NCBI GenBank assembly: GCA_017526725.1
Contig: JAFXRA010000205.1
Span: forward strand, 1 to 5,992
Length of the DNA: 5,992 bases
Source: Candidatus Rifleibacteriota bacterium
GTDB lineage: Bacteria > Riflebacteria > Ozemobacteria > Ozemobacterales > Ozemobacteraceae
Direction of reading: 5' to 3'
Under the pieces are notes generated by a model. That model was not told where the DNA came from and searched no databases. It worked only from the letters and a program-made list of their open reading frames with translations. Position 1 is the stretch's first letter; each line of letters begins with the position of its first letter. A program made the translations under genes and the position numbers. Below are positions 1-5,992 of this stretch, one piece after another.

Positions 1-7
1 GAACGGA

Positions 8-2674
8 TTATCGTCCTTCTACTGTACCATTTTGTCTATCAAATTCCAAGATACTCTTAACTTTTTTTTCAAGATTTATTATAGCCTGGCGTTCATTGGC
101 ATTTAAACCTGCAAAAGATTTAAGAACATTATCTTTAGAATTTGGATTCTTCTTGAATTCATCCTTAATCTGTTTAACCAGTCTTTCTTCAACACAAGAA
201 AGCAAATCTGCTCTTTCTACGACAACACGTTCTGAAGAAACACTTCTTGTTCTATTTACACGTCTAGCCGAAGCTCTGGCAAGATTCTTGATTTCATCAT
301 CAGTAGTCGGTTGCATAAAATTACTTATGAATTTAATCAATTCACTTCTTTGAGACTTACTATTAACAGATTCAATATTGAAACCAAACAGCATCAGTCT
401 GTAGCCGTCAACGACTCTTATAGCTGCTGCACCAGATGAAGTAACACCTCTAGAGAAAGAACCAGGCTTATGACTTGGGCCATTCATTTCACGTTCATCT
501 GCCTTGTCACGGGCACCTTCTTCATACTTGAAGATTGCTTCAGCTCCAGACAACGGGTCTATTTCGTCAGGCCATTTCTGATTGTTGGCACCATCACCGC
601 CGAAAATCTGGAAAGAATGACCGCTGCAAACTTTTATGCCAGATACAACGTGAACGTTTACGTCATCCTGAACAAATCTTGCTTTACATCTAGTTTTTAA
701 GAAATCATTGTCTCTTAAGCAGAATGCAATGTCTTGGCCGTTAAGAACACATCTGCCACCAGCTTTGAGGAACTGATCGATAGAATCAACTTCTTCATCA
801 GTCAAGCTCTGTTCTGGAGTAGAATCTGAACAGCTAATCAATACCCAGCCGTCTAAGTATCTCTTTAAAACTTCTGGTCTGATATCGCCGTCAAAGAAAC
901 GATCCCAGGTATCATATTTAATGTTGGCACCTTTAAGCATCTGTTCTAAGATAGGTGCTGAAGTTCCCTGACTGTCAGTATATACAAGAAGAACATGCCC
1001 TTCTGTAGAGAACTGTTCTTTTGTTACAAAAGAAGTCTTAAGCTGAGAAACAGGAATGCCCTGACCTTTAAGAGTAAATCCCATTTTTATTTCAGTATTT
1101 ACTGGTGTTCCTTCAGCTATTTTCATCTTAAAAGCTCGGAATACTTTTGATTTTCCACCGGCAGGCAAAGTCTTTAATGTAACTTCATATTTTGTGTTAT
1201 CAAGATACTTGTTATTAGTAAAAGCTCCGATGTTCACTGAATCTATAGCTTTTCTGCCAAGATTCTTAATTGATACTTTTACATCAACTTCTTCACCAGC
1301 AGCAATACGGCCATCTTTATTCTTATCTTCAAATATAACATCTTCTAATTTGAGATAAGCAATATTAGGATTAGAAACTTCAGCAAGGAAATTATACCAT
1401 TGGGTTTCCTTTGCTAAATCGTGTGTTTTATATCTGGTTTTGAAATTCTTAAAGCCCTGTCTGGTTGGGAAGAATATAGAAAGGCCGCGGCTTTCTTTAA
1501 ATTTTTCGCCATTGATAGCCAGCTTGTTAACATAACCATCTTTACCGCCGTTGCCACAGATTGTCTTCAACAAACGAGTAGCTGCGCTTTTCAAGTTAGA
1601 AGTTGCATGAGTCTTCTGAATAAGAATAGCAAGGAAATGACCTAAATCAACATAGTCGCCGTAAGAATATTTAAGAGCTTCATCTCTGGCGAATTCTATC
1701 TTGTCGATATTGCTCATGTTTGCAATAGCAACCTTACAGAAGTTGTCTAAGTCTTCTCTGAAATCATTTGTTTTTGAATGGTCAACTACAGAGATAGCTA
1801 CAGCAGTATTACCCTGAGCCCCTACTCCACCGGCATATGATTTTGCATAAACATCAGTTATTTTTCTAGCTAATTCGATACCGCCGATTTCTGGCTTTGA
1901 AGTAACAGCAGCAGCGATTTTATCATATGGCCAGCCTCTTTCTGGTTCAAGGTCTGGAGAACCCAACTGACATTTGGCATATTTGCTGGTTGTGTAAGAA
2001 ACTTCAGCCATCTGCATCAAACAAGCATCGAAACCCATAATTTCTAATGGGCCGCCAATGATATCTACTACTTTGTCTAGAGTTCTGCCCAAAGTCGGAA
2101 TATTCATTGAAGTTTTAGAAGTATCATCGTAAGAAATATTATAGCTGATTGCAGCACCTGGAACTCCACCAGAAGGAAGACCTATTTCACCGACATCGCC
2201 TTCCATGATGCTTGGGTTGATTTCTTTCCAGCCTGTTCCGTGATTCCAAAGAATCAATGCATATTTCTTTGCAGGATAATTCTTAACTGTCCATTCAACG
2301 AAATCAAGCAGTGTTTCTGGAGCAGCCATATCAACATCGCCAAGATTCTTTACAGCAGGAGAAGTCATCTTCTTGGTGCTGTTGTCTTTAACGATATAGA
2401 AACGCTTAGCGCCTTTCCATTTTAATTCTGAATCATGGTCATAATTACCGTTGCGGTCAATCTGTGCGACGAAATTAACCTCATCGGTTGAGCCGTATTT
2501 TTCGAGTTCATTAATATCTAAGGAAGTTGCTGCTTCAAGATTGTTGTCTGCTGCCATAAACAGCATAAATGTCCATTCTTTTTCAGCATTAGCTGCATTT
2601 GCAGAAGATTCTGCAAAGAGTAAACCAAATGTAAATACCGCTATAAGCGAGGTTCTTATAAACTTGTTAAACAC
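8..2674 (-). CDS. Secreted clostripain-family (peptidase C11) cysteine protease with C-terminal accessory domains
   Basis: Predicted exported cysteine endopeptidase of the clostripain/PmC11 family, which cleaves after Arg or Lys. Seen: a Sec signal peptide with hydrophobic core at about residues 9-20 and a likely cut after SANA (about 27); the C11 core at about 33-430, opening with EWTFMLFMAADNNLE; catalytic His145 in ILWNHGTGW; catalytic Cys218 in MGFDACLM, with Asp216 two residues before it, as at the basic S1 pocket of PmC11; and the family-like ERGWPYD at 245-251. After the core come a CARDB/Ig-like segment (about 436-550) opened by an EF-hand-like loop DKNKDGRIAAGE, a glutamine-amidotransferase/ThuA-like fold (about 558-787, with VLNGQDIAF), and a charged, probably helical tail (790-888). 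At 888 residues it is far longer than clostripain (about 526). The start is GTG, chosen for its strong Shine-Dalgarno and because the signal peptide follows directly; the stop is TAA at 8-10. Family is confident; substrate and the accessory-domain roles are inferred. Confidence 0.93.
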   Translation of the reverse strand: MFNKFIRTSLIAVFTFGLLFAESSANAANAEKEWTFMLFMAADNNLEAATSLDINELEKYGSTDEVNFVAQIDRNGNYDHDSELKWKGAKRFYIVKDNSTKKMTSPAVKNLGDVDMAAPETLLDFVEWTVKNYPAKKYALILWNHGTGWKEINPSIMEGDVGEIGLPSGGVPGAAISYNISYDDTSKTSMNIPTLGRTLDKVVDIIGGPLEIMGFDACLMQMAEVSYTTSKYAKCQLGSPDLEPERGWPYDKIAAAVTSKPEIGGIELARKITDVYAKSYAGGVGAQGNTAVAISVVDHSKTNDFREDLDNFCKVAIANMSNIDKIEFARDEALKYSYGDYVDLGHFLAILIQKTHATSNLKSAATRLLKTICGNGGKDGYVNKLAINGEKFKESRGLSIFFPTRQGFKNFKTRYKTHDLAKETQWYNFLAEVSNPNIAYLKLEDVIFEDKNKDGRIAAGEEVDVKVSIKNLGRKAIDSVNIGAFTNNKYLDNTKYEVTLKTLPAGGKSKVFRAFKMKIAEGTPVNTEIKMGFTLKGQGIPVSQLKTSFVTKEQFSTEGHVLLVYTDSQGTSAPILEQMLKGANIKYDTWDRFFDGDIRPEVLKRYLDGWVLISCSDSTPEQSLTDEEVDSIDQFLKAGGRCVLNGQDIAFCLRDNDFLKTRCKARFVQDDVNVHVVSGIKVCSGHSFQIFGGDGANNQKWPDEIDPLSGAEAIFKYEEGARDKADEREMNGPSHKPGSFSRGVTSSGAAAIRVVDGYRLMLFGFNIESVNSKSQRSELIKFISNFMQPTTDDEIKNLARASARRVNRTRSVSSERVVVERADLLSCVEERLVKQIKDEFKKNPNSKDNVLKSFAGLNANERQAIINLEKKVKSILEFDRQNGTVEGR

Positions 2675-2682
2675 GCTTATTT

Positions 2683-2688
2683 CCTCCT
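2683..2688 (-). promoter_or_regulatory. Shine-Dalgarno site of the C11 protease gene
   Basis: The minus strand reads AGGAGG, followed by eight bases and then GTG. This perfect match at good spacing decides for the GTG start at 2674. The nearest upstream ATG is out of frame with the protein and overlaps the leader, so it is not a competing start. Confidence 0.9.
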
Positions 2689-2712
2689 GTAGACATATCG
2701 CACATTTTAATA

Positions 2713-2741
2713 ATTATACGAATCGGTACAAAATCTGTCAA
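2713..2741 (-). promoter_or_regulatory. Consensus sigma70-type promoter of the C11 protease gene
   Basis: On the minus strand the -35 box TTGACA (2741-2736) and -10 box TATAAT (2718-2713) match the housekeeping consensus at all twelve positions and are separated by exactly 17 bases. Transcription should start near 2706, giving a leader of about 31 bases that contains the AGGAGG site. The -35 box begins two bases after the pullulanase stop codon, so the promoter fills most of the intergenic gap. I see no operator-like inverted repeat over it, so strong constitutive expression is the simplest reading. Confidence 0.88.
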
Positions 2742-2743
2742 GG

Positions 2744-5500
2744 TCATTTATTTGATTTGACACGTATAACAGCAAATGTCAAAGGATCTAAAACAACAGA
2801 ATCTCCTTTGAATTCTACCCCAAAAGGTTTATCAATCTTTTTAACCCCTGCTCTTTTGCCGTCAACAATCACTTCACCTTTAGAAACTTCTTCCAAAGGA
2901 GTAAATGAACGCTTAATCTTATCGCAGTTTACGAAGATATAATAAACATCTTTATTAGAAAAAGAGGTACAAGAATAAGCAATAGCCAAATCTTCTCTAT
3001 TTAATTCAGGAATAGAAAGAAGTTTAACATAATTATCCACAAGTTTCTTAGACCCTAATCTGAAAGCATCTGTAGATTTTCTCAAGGCTATCAGACCTTT
3101 TGTATATTCAACAGACTCACAGCTTATAGGAGAAACTTCTGCATTTGTAGCCTTTGTCCAATCGAATTTATTAACAGCATCAGAAGAATCGTAAGAATCA
3201 TGAATAAAATACGGATGTTTGAAATCTTTTCCAGAAGCATCAACGAATTTAAAATATTTCTGTTCTGGAACTCCATCAGCAAGCCACTGTTTTGTTCTGC
3301 CATATTCCTGACCGGCATGAATAAAAGCAACACCCTGAGAAGTCAAAACAACCCCTAAGCCCAGACGAATTCTTTTATGCAATTCAGCATAATTAGCCGG
3401 AATTTCTGGATCAAGCTTGGTAGCCTTGGCGACAACGTCAAAGACAGTCAAATTGTCGTGAGCTTCTATATATTGAACTACATTTGCCGGTCTGAGAATT
3501 TCAAAGTTTGTTGGTGTGCCCTTTATATTTGCAAAAATTTTATTTATATCCCTGACTCCGCCGCTAATAAAAGCAGGTTCTCCTTCGCTCATAAAACCGG
3601 ATTTCATTTCATTTCTCATTTCATCACTAAAGGAACCAACATCTCTGGTCTTTTTCATCCATCCCTGGTCAGCACCTTTGCCAGCTAAAGCCGGATCTTC
3701 TCTATCACCCTTAAATGTTCTCCAGCCTTCTCCAATAAAAATAACATTCGGATTGATTTTCTTTGCTTCATCAAATGCTGCTTGAACAGCATCAGCAGTA
3801 GCATCGCCCATCATATCCCAGCGCATGCCGTCGATTCCATATTCCTTAAACCAATATTTAACAGAATCGATTAAAAGCTTAGAAGCCATCTTTCTTGTAG
3901 TTGCAAGATTGTTTCCAAAATCACCGACGAAATTACCATTAGCATCTTTAAAGAAATAGTAATCAGGGACAGCATTATTCAAGAAAGTTGCATTAGCCAT
4001 ATGAGTATAGACAACATCAAGAATTACACCCATTCCTTCAGCATGAATTGCATTAATCAATTCTCTCAGTTCACTGATTCTTAATTCAGCATCATTTGGA
4101 TTTTCAGAATATGCTCCATCTGGAGAGAAATAGTTCTGCGGATCATAGCCCCAGTTATAATGGCAGCCTTTAGCTTTATAAGTGTATTCTGGGGAAGCCA
4201 TTTTAAGTTCATCGCCATAATACCAGGCCATTACCGGAAGCAATTGAACATGAGTAACTCCAAGACTCTTTATATAAGGTAAACGTTCTATAAAAGCCTT
4301 AAAACTGCTGAATCTTCCGTTTCTAACTCCTTCAAGCACTGGATCAGAAGTAAAGTCTCTTACATGAACTTCATAAATAATTGCATCTTCAGCCTTTTCA
4401 TAACCTTCAATTTTAACGGTTGTAGTTTTTGGTTCAATAGCTTTCAAATCTACTATTGCAGCCTTTCCTATCAGATCATGGGTAGAACCACCGTCAGAAC
4501 CGTCTGAATCCACAGTTACCGCAGCCATAGAACGAGCATAGGGGTCAAGAACCATTACAGGTTTCCTGCCAAAATTTTTAACTTCAAACTGATAATAAAA
4601 GCCTCTTAATGAATCTGTGAAATACTTAGCATTTTCTAAATCTTTCAAAGAAAGTTTAATCGACCAGACACCCTTTTCGCCTTTTTCCATAGGTTTTGTT
4701 AAAATCTGCTTGTTCTGATTATCTTTATCAAACAGAATTAAAGCTACATTTTCTGCCAAAGGTGCCCAAAGCTTTATTACAGCATCTTTATCGACAAAAT
4801 TGCAGCCTAGATCGTTCCCTTTATAAGCAAAATGAGCATCAATCTCCTTCCAGTCATAGACAGTATTAACTCTTCTGCCGTCATAGGAAACGTAACAGGG
4901 ATGCTTAGAAGCTTTATTGTTTAATCTGACTTTTATAGAATCAGAACCTTTAAAAGTTACAGAGGAAAGGCCTATAGCTTTTTTATTTTCATCTTCAATC
5001 TTGATACTCTTTGCAAGTTTTTCAACATTTATATCCTTAATCTGGTTGAATACCAGGCTAAGCTCATTTTCTCCAGAGATAACAACCTGCTTTAAAAAGG
5101 TGTTAATCTTCAAATCAGGAGTATCATAAACATTGTTATCATTAGCTACTACCCAGACTTCTCTTTTATCGGTCAGATATACCGTTTTGTTTTCTTCTAT
5201 CTTTTTGCCTTCTTTTGTATCAAGAATAAGGAAACTAACCTGAGATGGGTCTGAATTTAAAGCTATTTCAAAATAGATACCGAAGTTATCTTTTCCAGAA
5301 GGTTTTGTAGCGCCTTTAGGCCAGTCTTTAGAAGGAGACTTAACATGGTCCCAAAACCAGATGCCAAGGTTATCATAAACCTTATCAGGTCTAGAATAAT
5401 GTATTTTTAATTTATCTTTGGCAGCTTCAAGACTACTTGAGAAACATAATAAAGCCATAGCTGCGGTAGCAGTCTTTTTAAAAAAACCTGATAAAGTCAT
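2744..5500 (-). CDS. Secreted type I pullulanase (GH13 alpha-1,6-glucan debranching enzyme)
   Basis: Predicted exported pullulanase, hydrolysing alpha-1,6 branches of pullulan, starch or glycogen. Seen in order: a Sec signal peptide (K8-K9, hydrophobic 11-20, likely cut after LEA at about 26); one CBM41-type starch-binding module (about 30-125, with W48, W50 and WPKGA at 60-64); an Ig-like linker domain (about 135-215); a CBM48-like domain (about 225-325, with KLWAP); the GH13 barrel (about 370-800); and a C-terminal beta domain to 918. Catalytic motifs are intact: YNWGYDP (448-454), DVVYTH (495-500), nucleophile Asp562 in DGMRWDMMGD, acid/base Glu591 in IGEGW, and transition-state Asp682 in EAHDN. 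QEYGRTKQW and the HDSYDSSDAVNKFDW stretch resemble streptococcal SpuA/PulA (from memory). The ATG start has a good Shine-Dalgarno; the stop is TGA. No LPXTG anchor and no lipobox are present. Function is confident; the natural glucan is inferred. A pulA/spuA-type name would fit, but orthology is not established. Confidence 0.95.
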   Translation of the reverse strand: MTLSGFFKKTATAAMALLCFSSSLEAAKDKLKIHYSRPDKVYDNLGIWFWDHVKSPSKDWPKGATKPSGKDNFGIYFEIALNSDPSQVSFLILDTKEGKKIEENKTVYLTDKREVWVVANDNNVYDTPDLKINTFLKQVVISGENELSLVFNQIKDINVEKLAKSIKIEDENKKAIGLSSVTFKGSDSIKVRLNNKASKHPCYVSYDGRRVNTVYDWKEIDAHFAYKGNDLGCNFVDKDAVIKLWAPLAENVALILFDKDNQNKQILTKPMEKGEKGVWSIKLSLKDLENAKYFTDSLRGFYYQFEVKNFGRKPVMVLDPYARSMAAVTVDSDGSDGGSTHDLIGKAAIVDLKAIEPKTTTVKIEGYEKAEDAIIYEVHVRDFTSDPVLEGVRNGRFSSFKAFIERLPYIKSLGVTHVQLLPVMAWYYGDELKMASPEYTYKAKGCHYNWGYDPQNYFSPDGAYSENPNDAELRISELRELINAIHAEGMGVILDVVYTHMANATFLNNAVPDYYFFKDANGNFVGDFGNNLATTRKMASKLLIDSVKYWFKEYGIDGMRWDMMGDATADAVQAAFDEAKKINPNVIFIGEGWRTFKGDREDPALAGKGADQGWMKKTRDVGSFSDEMRNEMKSGFMSEGEPAFISGGVRDINKIFANIKGTPTNFEILRPANVVQYIEAHDNLTVFDVVAKATKLDPEIPANYAELHKRIRLGLGVVLTSQGVAFIHAGQEYGRTKQWLADGVPEQKYFKFVDASGKDFKHPYFIHDSYDSSDAVNKFDWTKATNAEVSPISCESVEYTKGLIALRKSTDAFRLGSKKLVDNYVKLLSIPELNREDLAIAYSCTSFSNKDVYYIFVNCDKIKRSFTPLEEVSKGEVIVDGKRAGVKKIDKPFGVEFKGDSVVLDPLTFAVIRVKSNK

Positions 5501-5506
5501 TTTGTT

Positions 5507-5513
5507 CCACCTC
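5507..5513 (-). promoter_or_regulatory. Shine-Dalgarno site of the pullulanase gene
   Basis: The minus strand reads GAGGTGG, followed by AACAAA and ATG. It matches the GAGGTG part of the anti-Shine-Dalgarno complement at suitable spacing. It supports the ATG at 5500 over the internal Met15, which would remove the positively charged start of the signal peptide. Confidence 0.82.
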
Positions 5514-5550
5514 TGTATTTATGAAAAAATCAGCAAGAAATCAAATCTAT

Positions 5551-5579
5551 ATTATATTACTAACAAAGTTTTAAAATTT
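5551..5579 (-). promoter_or_regulatory. Probable pullulanase promoter (strong -10, weak -35)
   Basis: A perfect -10 box TATAAT lies at 5556-5551 on the minus strand. The position 17 bases upstream (5579-5574) reads AAATTT, a poor -35 match, and there is no TG extension before the -10. Transcription would start near 5544, giving a leader of about 44 bases. A weak -35 beside a good -10 is compatible with activator-dependent expression, but no activator site or catabolite-responsive element is recognisable. The region is so AT-rich that a chance TATAAT is possible. Confidence 0.5.
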
Positions 5580-5601
5580 AATAAAGATAAATCTAAAATG
5601 G

Positions 5602-5632
5602 AAAACCCCGTATGGGTTAATACGGGGTTTTT
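5602..5632. terminator. Intrinsic terminator hairpin, probably for tRNA-Leu, usable from both strands
   Basis: A perfect 11-bp inverted repeat, AAAACCCCGTA (5602-5612) and TACGGGGTTTT (5621-5631), encloses an 8-base loop. Each strand therefore ends the hairpin in a T-run: TTTT then CC on minus, TTTTT then AATATAT on plus. It sits about 73 bases downstream of the tRNA-Leu 3' end and upstream of the pullulanase -10 box. Ending the tRNA transcript is thus the likely role, insulating the pullulanase gene from it. No plus-strand gene that would need it is visible in the window. Confidence 0.82.
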
Positions 5633-5704
5633 AATATATGTAATCTCTGTTTGCTGTTAAAAGGTCTATTCATCGCAAACAAAGTTAATTTACTATCGAA
5701 ACGG

Positions 5705-5789
5705 TGCCCGGAGCGGGACTTGAACCCGCAAGTCCTATACGGACACAAGAACCTGAATCTTGCGTGTTTGCCAATTTCACCATCTGGGC
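5705..5789 (-). tRNA. tRNA-Leu, anticodon CAG (reads CUG)
   Basis: An 85-base class II tRNA folds by eye. The acceptor is GCCCAGA with TCCGGGC and discriminator A73. The D-stem is GTG/CAC, with GG in the loop. The anticodon stem CAAGA/TCTTG surrounds loop TTCAGGT, giving anticodon CAG (plus positions 5753-5755). A long variable arm has stem GTCC/GGAC. The T-stem GCGGG/CCCGC encloses TTCAAGT. The long variable arm and A73 are leucine identity features. The acceptor stem carries one A·C mismatch at pair 5-68 (plus positions 5785 and 5710). CCA is not encoded: the bases after A73 are CCG, so the 3' end would need a nucleotidyltransferase. The gene is transcribed alone from an adjacent strong promoter. 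Confidence 0.95.
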
Positions 5790-5811
5790 AGCAATGTCTC
5801 AAGTGCATAAT

Positions 5812-5840
5812 ATTATAAGGGATGCGACCCAAAAAGTCAA
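5812..5840 (-). promoter_or_regulatory. Strong sigma70-type promoter of tRNA-Leu
   Basis: On the minus strand the -35 box TTGACT (5840-5835) and -10 box TATAAT (5817-5812) are separated by 17 bases, matching consensus at eleven of twelve positions. Transcription would start near 5805, about 16 bases before the tRNA, leaving a short leader for RNase P to remove. An A/T tract just upstream of the -35 (5841-5852) could act as an UP element, as is common for stable-RNA promoters. No GC-rich stringent discriminator is obvious between the -10 and the start point. Confidence 0.85.
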
Positions 5841-5992
5841 GATATTTTTTTAACCAAGATATAAGATTGAAGGGTGAGAAGAGTTCGAATAAGAGATCTG
5901 CCCCTGGTATTGCCGGGGGAGCATCGAATAATTAACACAATAACGATTAAGGTAGAAAATTTTGATTGCTAAGACAATTCCCTTCTCCCTAC
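5841..5992. other. Right-edge intergenic stretch with a GC-rich hairpin, no gene recognised
   Basis: No start codon with a Shine-Dalgarno and no known RNA family is recognisable here. A 7-bp stem, CCCCTGG (5901-5907) and CCGGGGG (5913-5919) around loop TATTG, includes one T-G position. It would be G-U in a plus-strand RNA but C-A in a minus-strand RNA, so plus-strand folding is favoured. The 8-base direct repeat TCGAATAA occurs on both sides (5885-5892 and 5924-5931). AGGG-TG-AGAAG (5871-5881) can pair with CTTCTCCCT (5982-5990) with a two-base bulge, closing a segment of about 120 bases. No T-run follows the hairpin, so it is not a typical terminator. Confidence 0.4.

Noticed and set aside
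2451..2942. 163-codon plus-strand open frame opposite the protease start and pullulanase end
   Set aside because: It is antisense to two well-supported genes and spans their intergenic promoter. It shows no domain and owes its openness to the codon pattern of the opposite strand.
5441..5448. Lipoprotein signal at ALLC (Cys19) of the pullulanase
   Set aside because: The residue before the Cys is Leu rather than Gly, Ala or Ser, so it is not a lipobox; the LEA site at about residue 26 is a better signal peptidase I site.
2744..5500. Alternative identities for the GH13 protein: glycogen branching enzyme, isoamylase or alpha-amylase
   Set aside because: The YNWGYDP motif, the N-terminal CBM41 module and the signal peptide are type I pullulanase features and do not fit those enzymes.
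5604..5618. Alternative AACCC/GGGTT hairpin competing with the terminator, suggesting an attenuator
   Set aside because: It has only five pairs against an 11-bp perfect terminator stem, and there is no leader peptide or ligand-binding structure nearby; the GGGTT is a partial internal repeat of the terminator arm.
5617..5832. 71-codon open frame on the minus strand across the tRNA
   Set aside because: It is a translation of the tRNA-Leu and terminator sequence; the FKSRSGHRF stretch is the typical shadow of a T-arm. It has no Shine-Dalgarno of its own, and its start lies within the tRNA promoter.
5850..5990. Stop-free minus-strand frame entering from the right edge (46 codons, TAA at 5852-5850)
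   Set aside because: It could be the C-terminus of an upstream gene, but its residue make-up is not protein-like, it crosses the GC hairpin, and runs of this length occur by chance. It cannot be supported without the sequence beyond the edge.

Overview
This is an AT-rich bacterial window in which every supported gene lies on the minus strand. Reading in the direction of transcription (right to left), the order is: a tRNA-Leu(CAG) with its own promoter; a bidirectional-looking hairpin terminator; a secreted type I pullulanase (918 aa); and a secreted clostripain-family (C11) cysteine protease (888 aa) with its own promoter. Both protein genes are complete. I see no mobile element, CRISPR array or phage gene.

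Region by region: 1-7 is only the start of sequence downstream of the protease gene. The protease occupies 8-2674 and starts at GTG behind a strong Shine-Dalgarno. The 69-base gap 2675-2743 holds a fully consensus sigma70-type promoter (TTGACA, 17 bases, TATAAT) whose -35 box begins two bases after the pullulanase stop. The pullulanase occupies 2744-5500. The gap 5501-5704 holds its ribosome binding site, a probable -10 box and the terminator hairpin. tRNA-Leu is at 5705-5789, with a near-perfect promoter at 5812-5840. The final 150 bases (5841-5992) hold a GC-rich hairpin and no gene that I can defend.

The organism cannot be named from this sequence. AT-rich DNA, canonical sigma70 boxes, canonical Shine-Dalgarno sites, Sec signal peptides and a tRNA without an encoded CCA fit many host-associated bacteria. 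The pullulanase catalytic region resembles, from memory, the streptococcal SpuA/PulA type, but the protein has no cell-wall sorting signal.

The two proteins probably act outside the cytoplasm: one debranches alpha-1,6 links in glycogen, starch or pullulan, and the other cleaves proteins after basic residues. Their adjacency, with no terminator between them, allows read-through, but the strong internal promoter implies that the protease can be expressed independently. A shared nutrient-scavenging role is inference. I found no convincing previously undescribed system. The points most worth a second look are the multi-domain C-terminal half of the protease, the pullulanase lineage, the tRNA acceptor-stem mismatch and the structured right edge.
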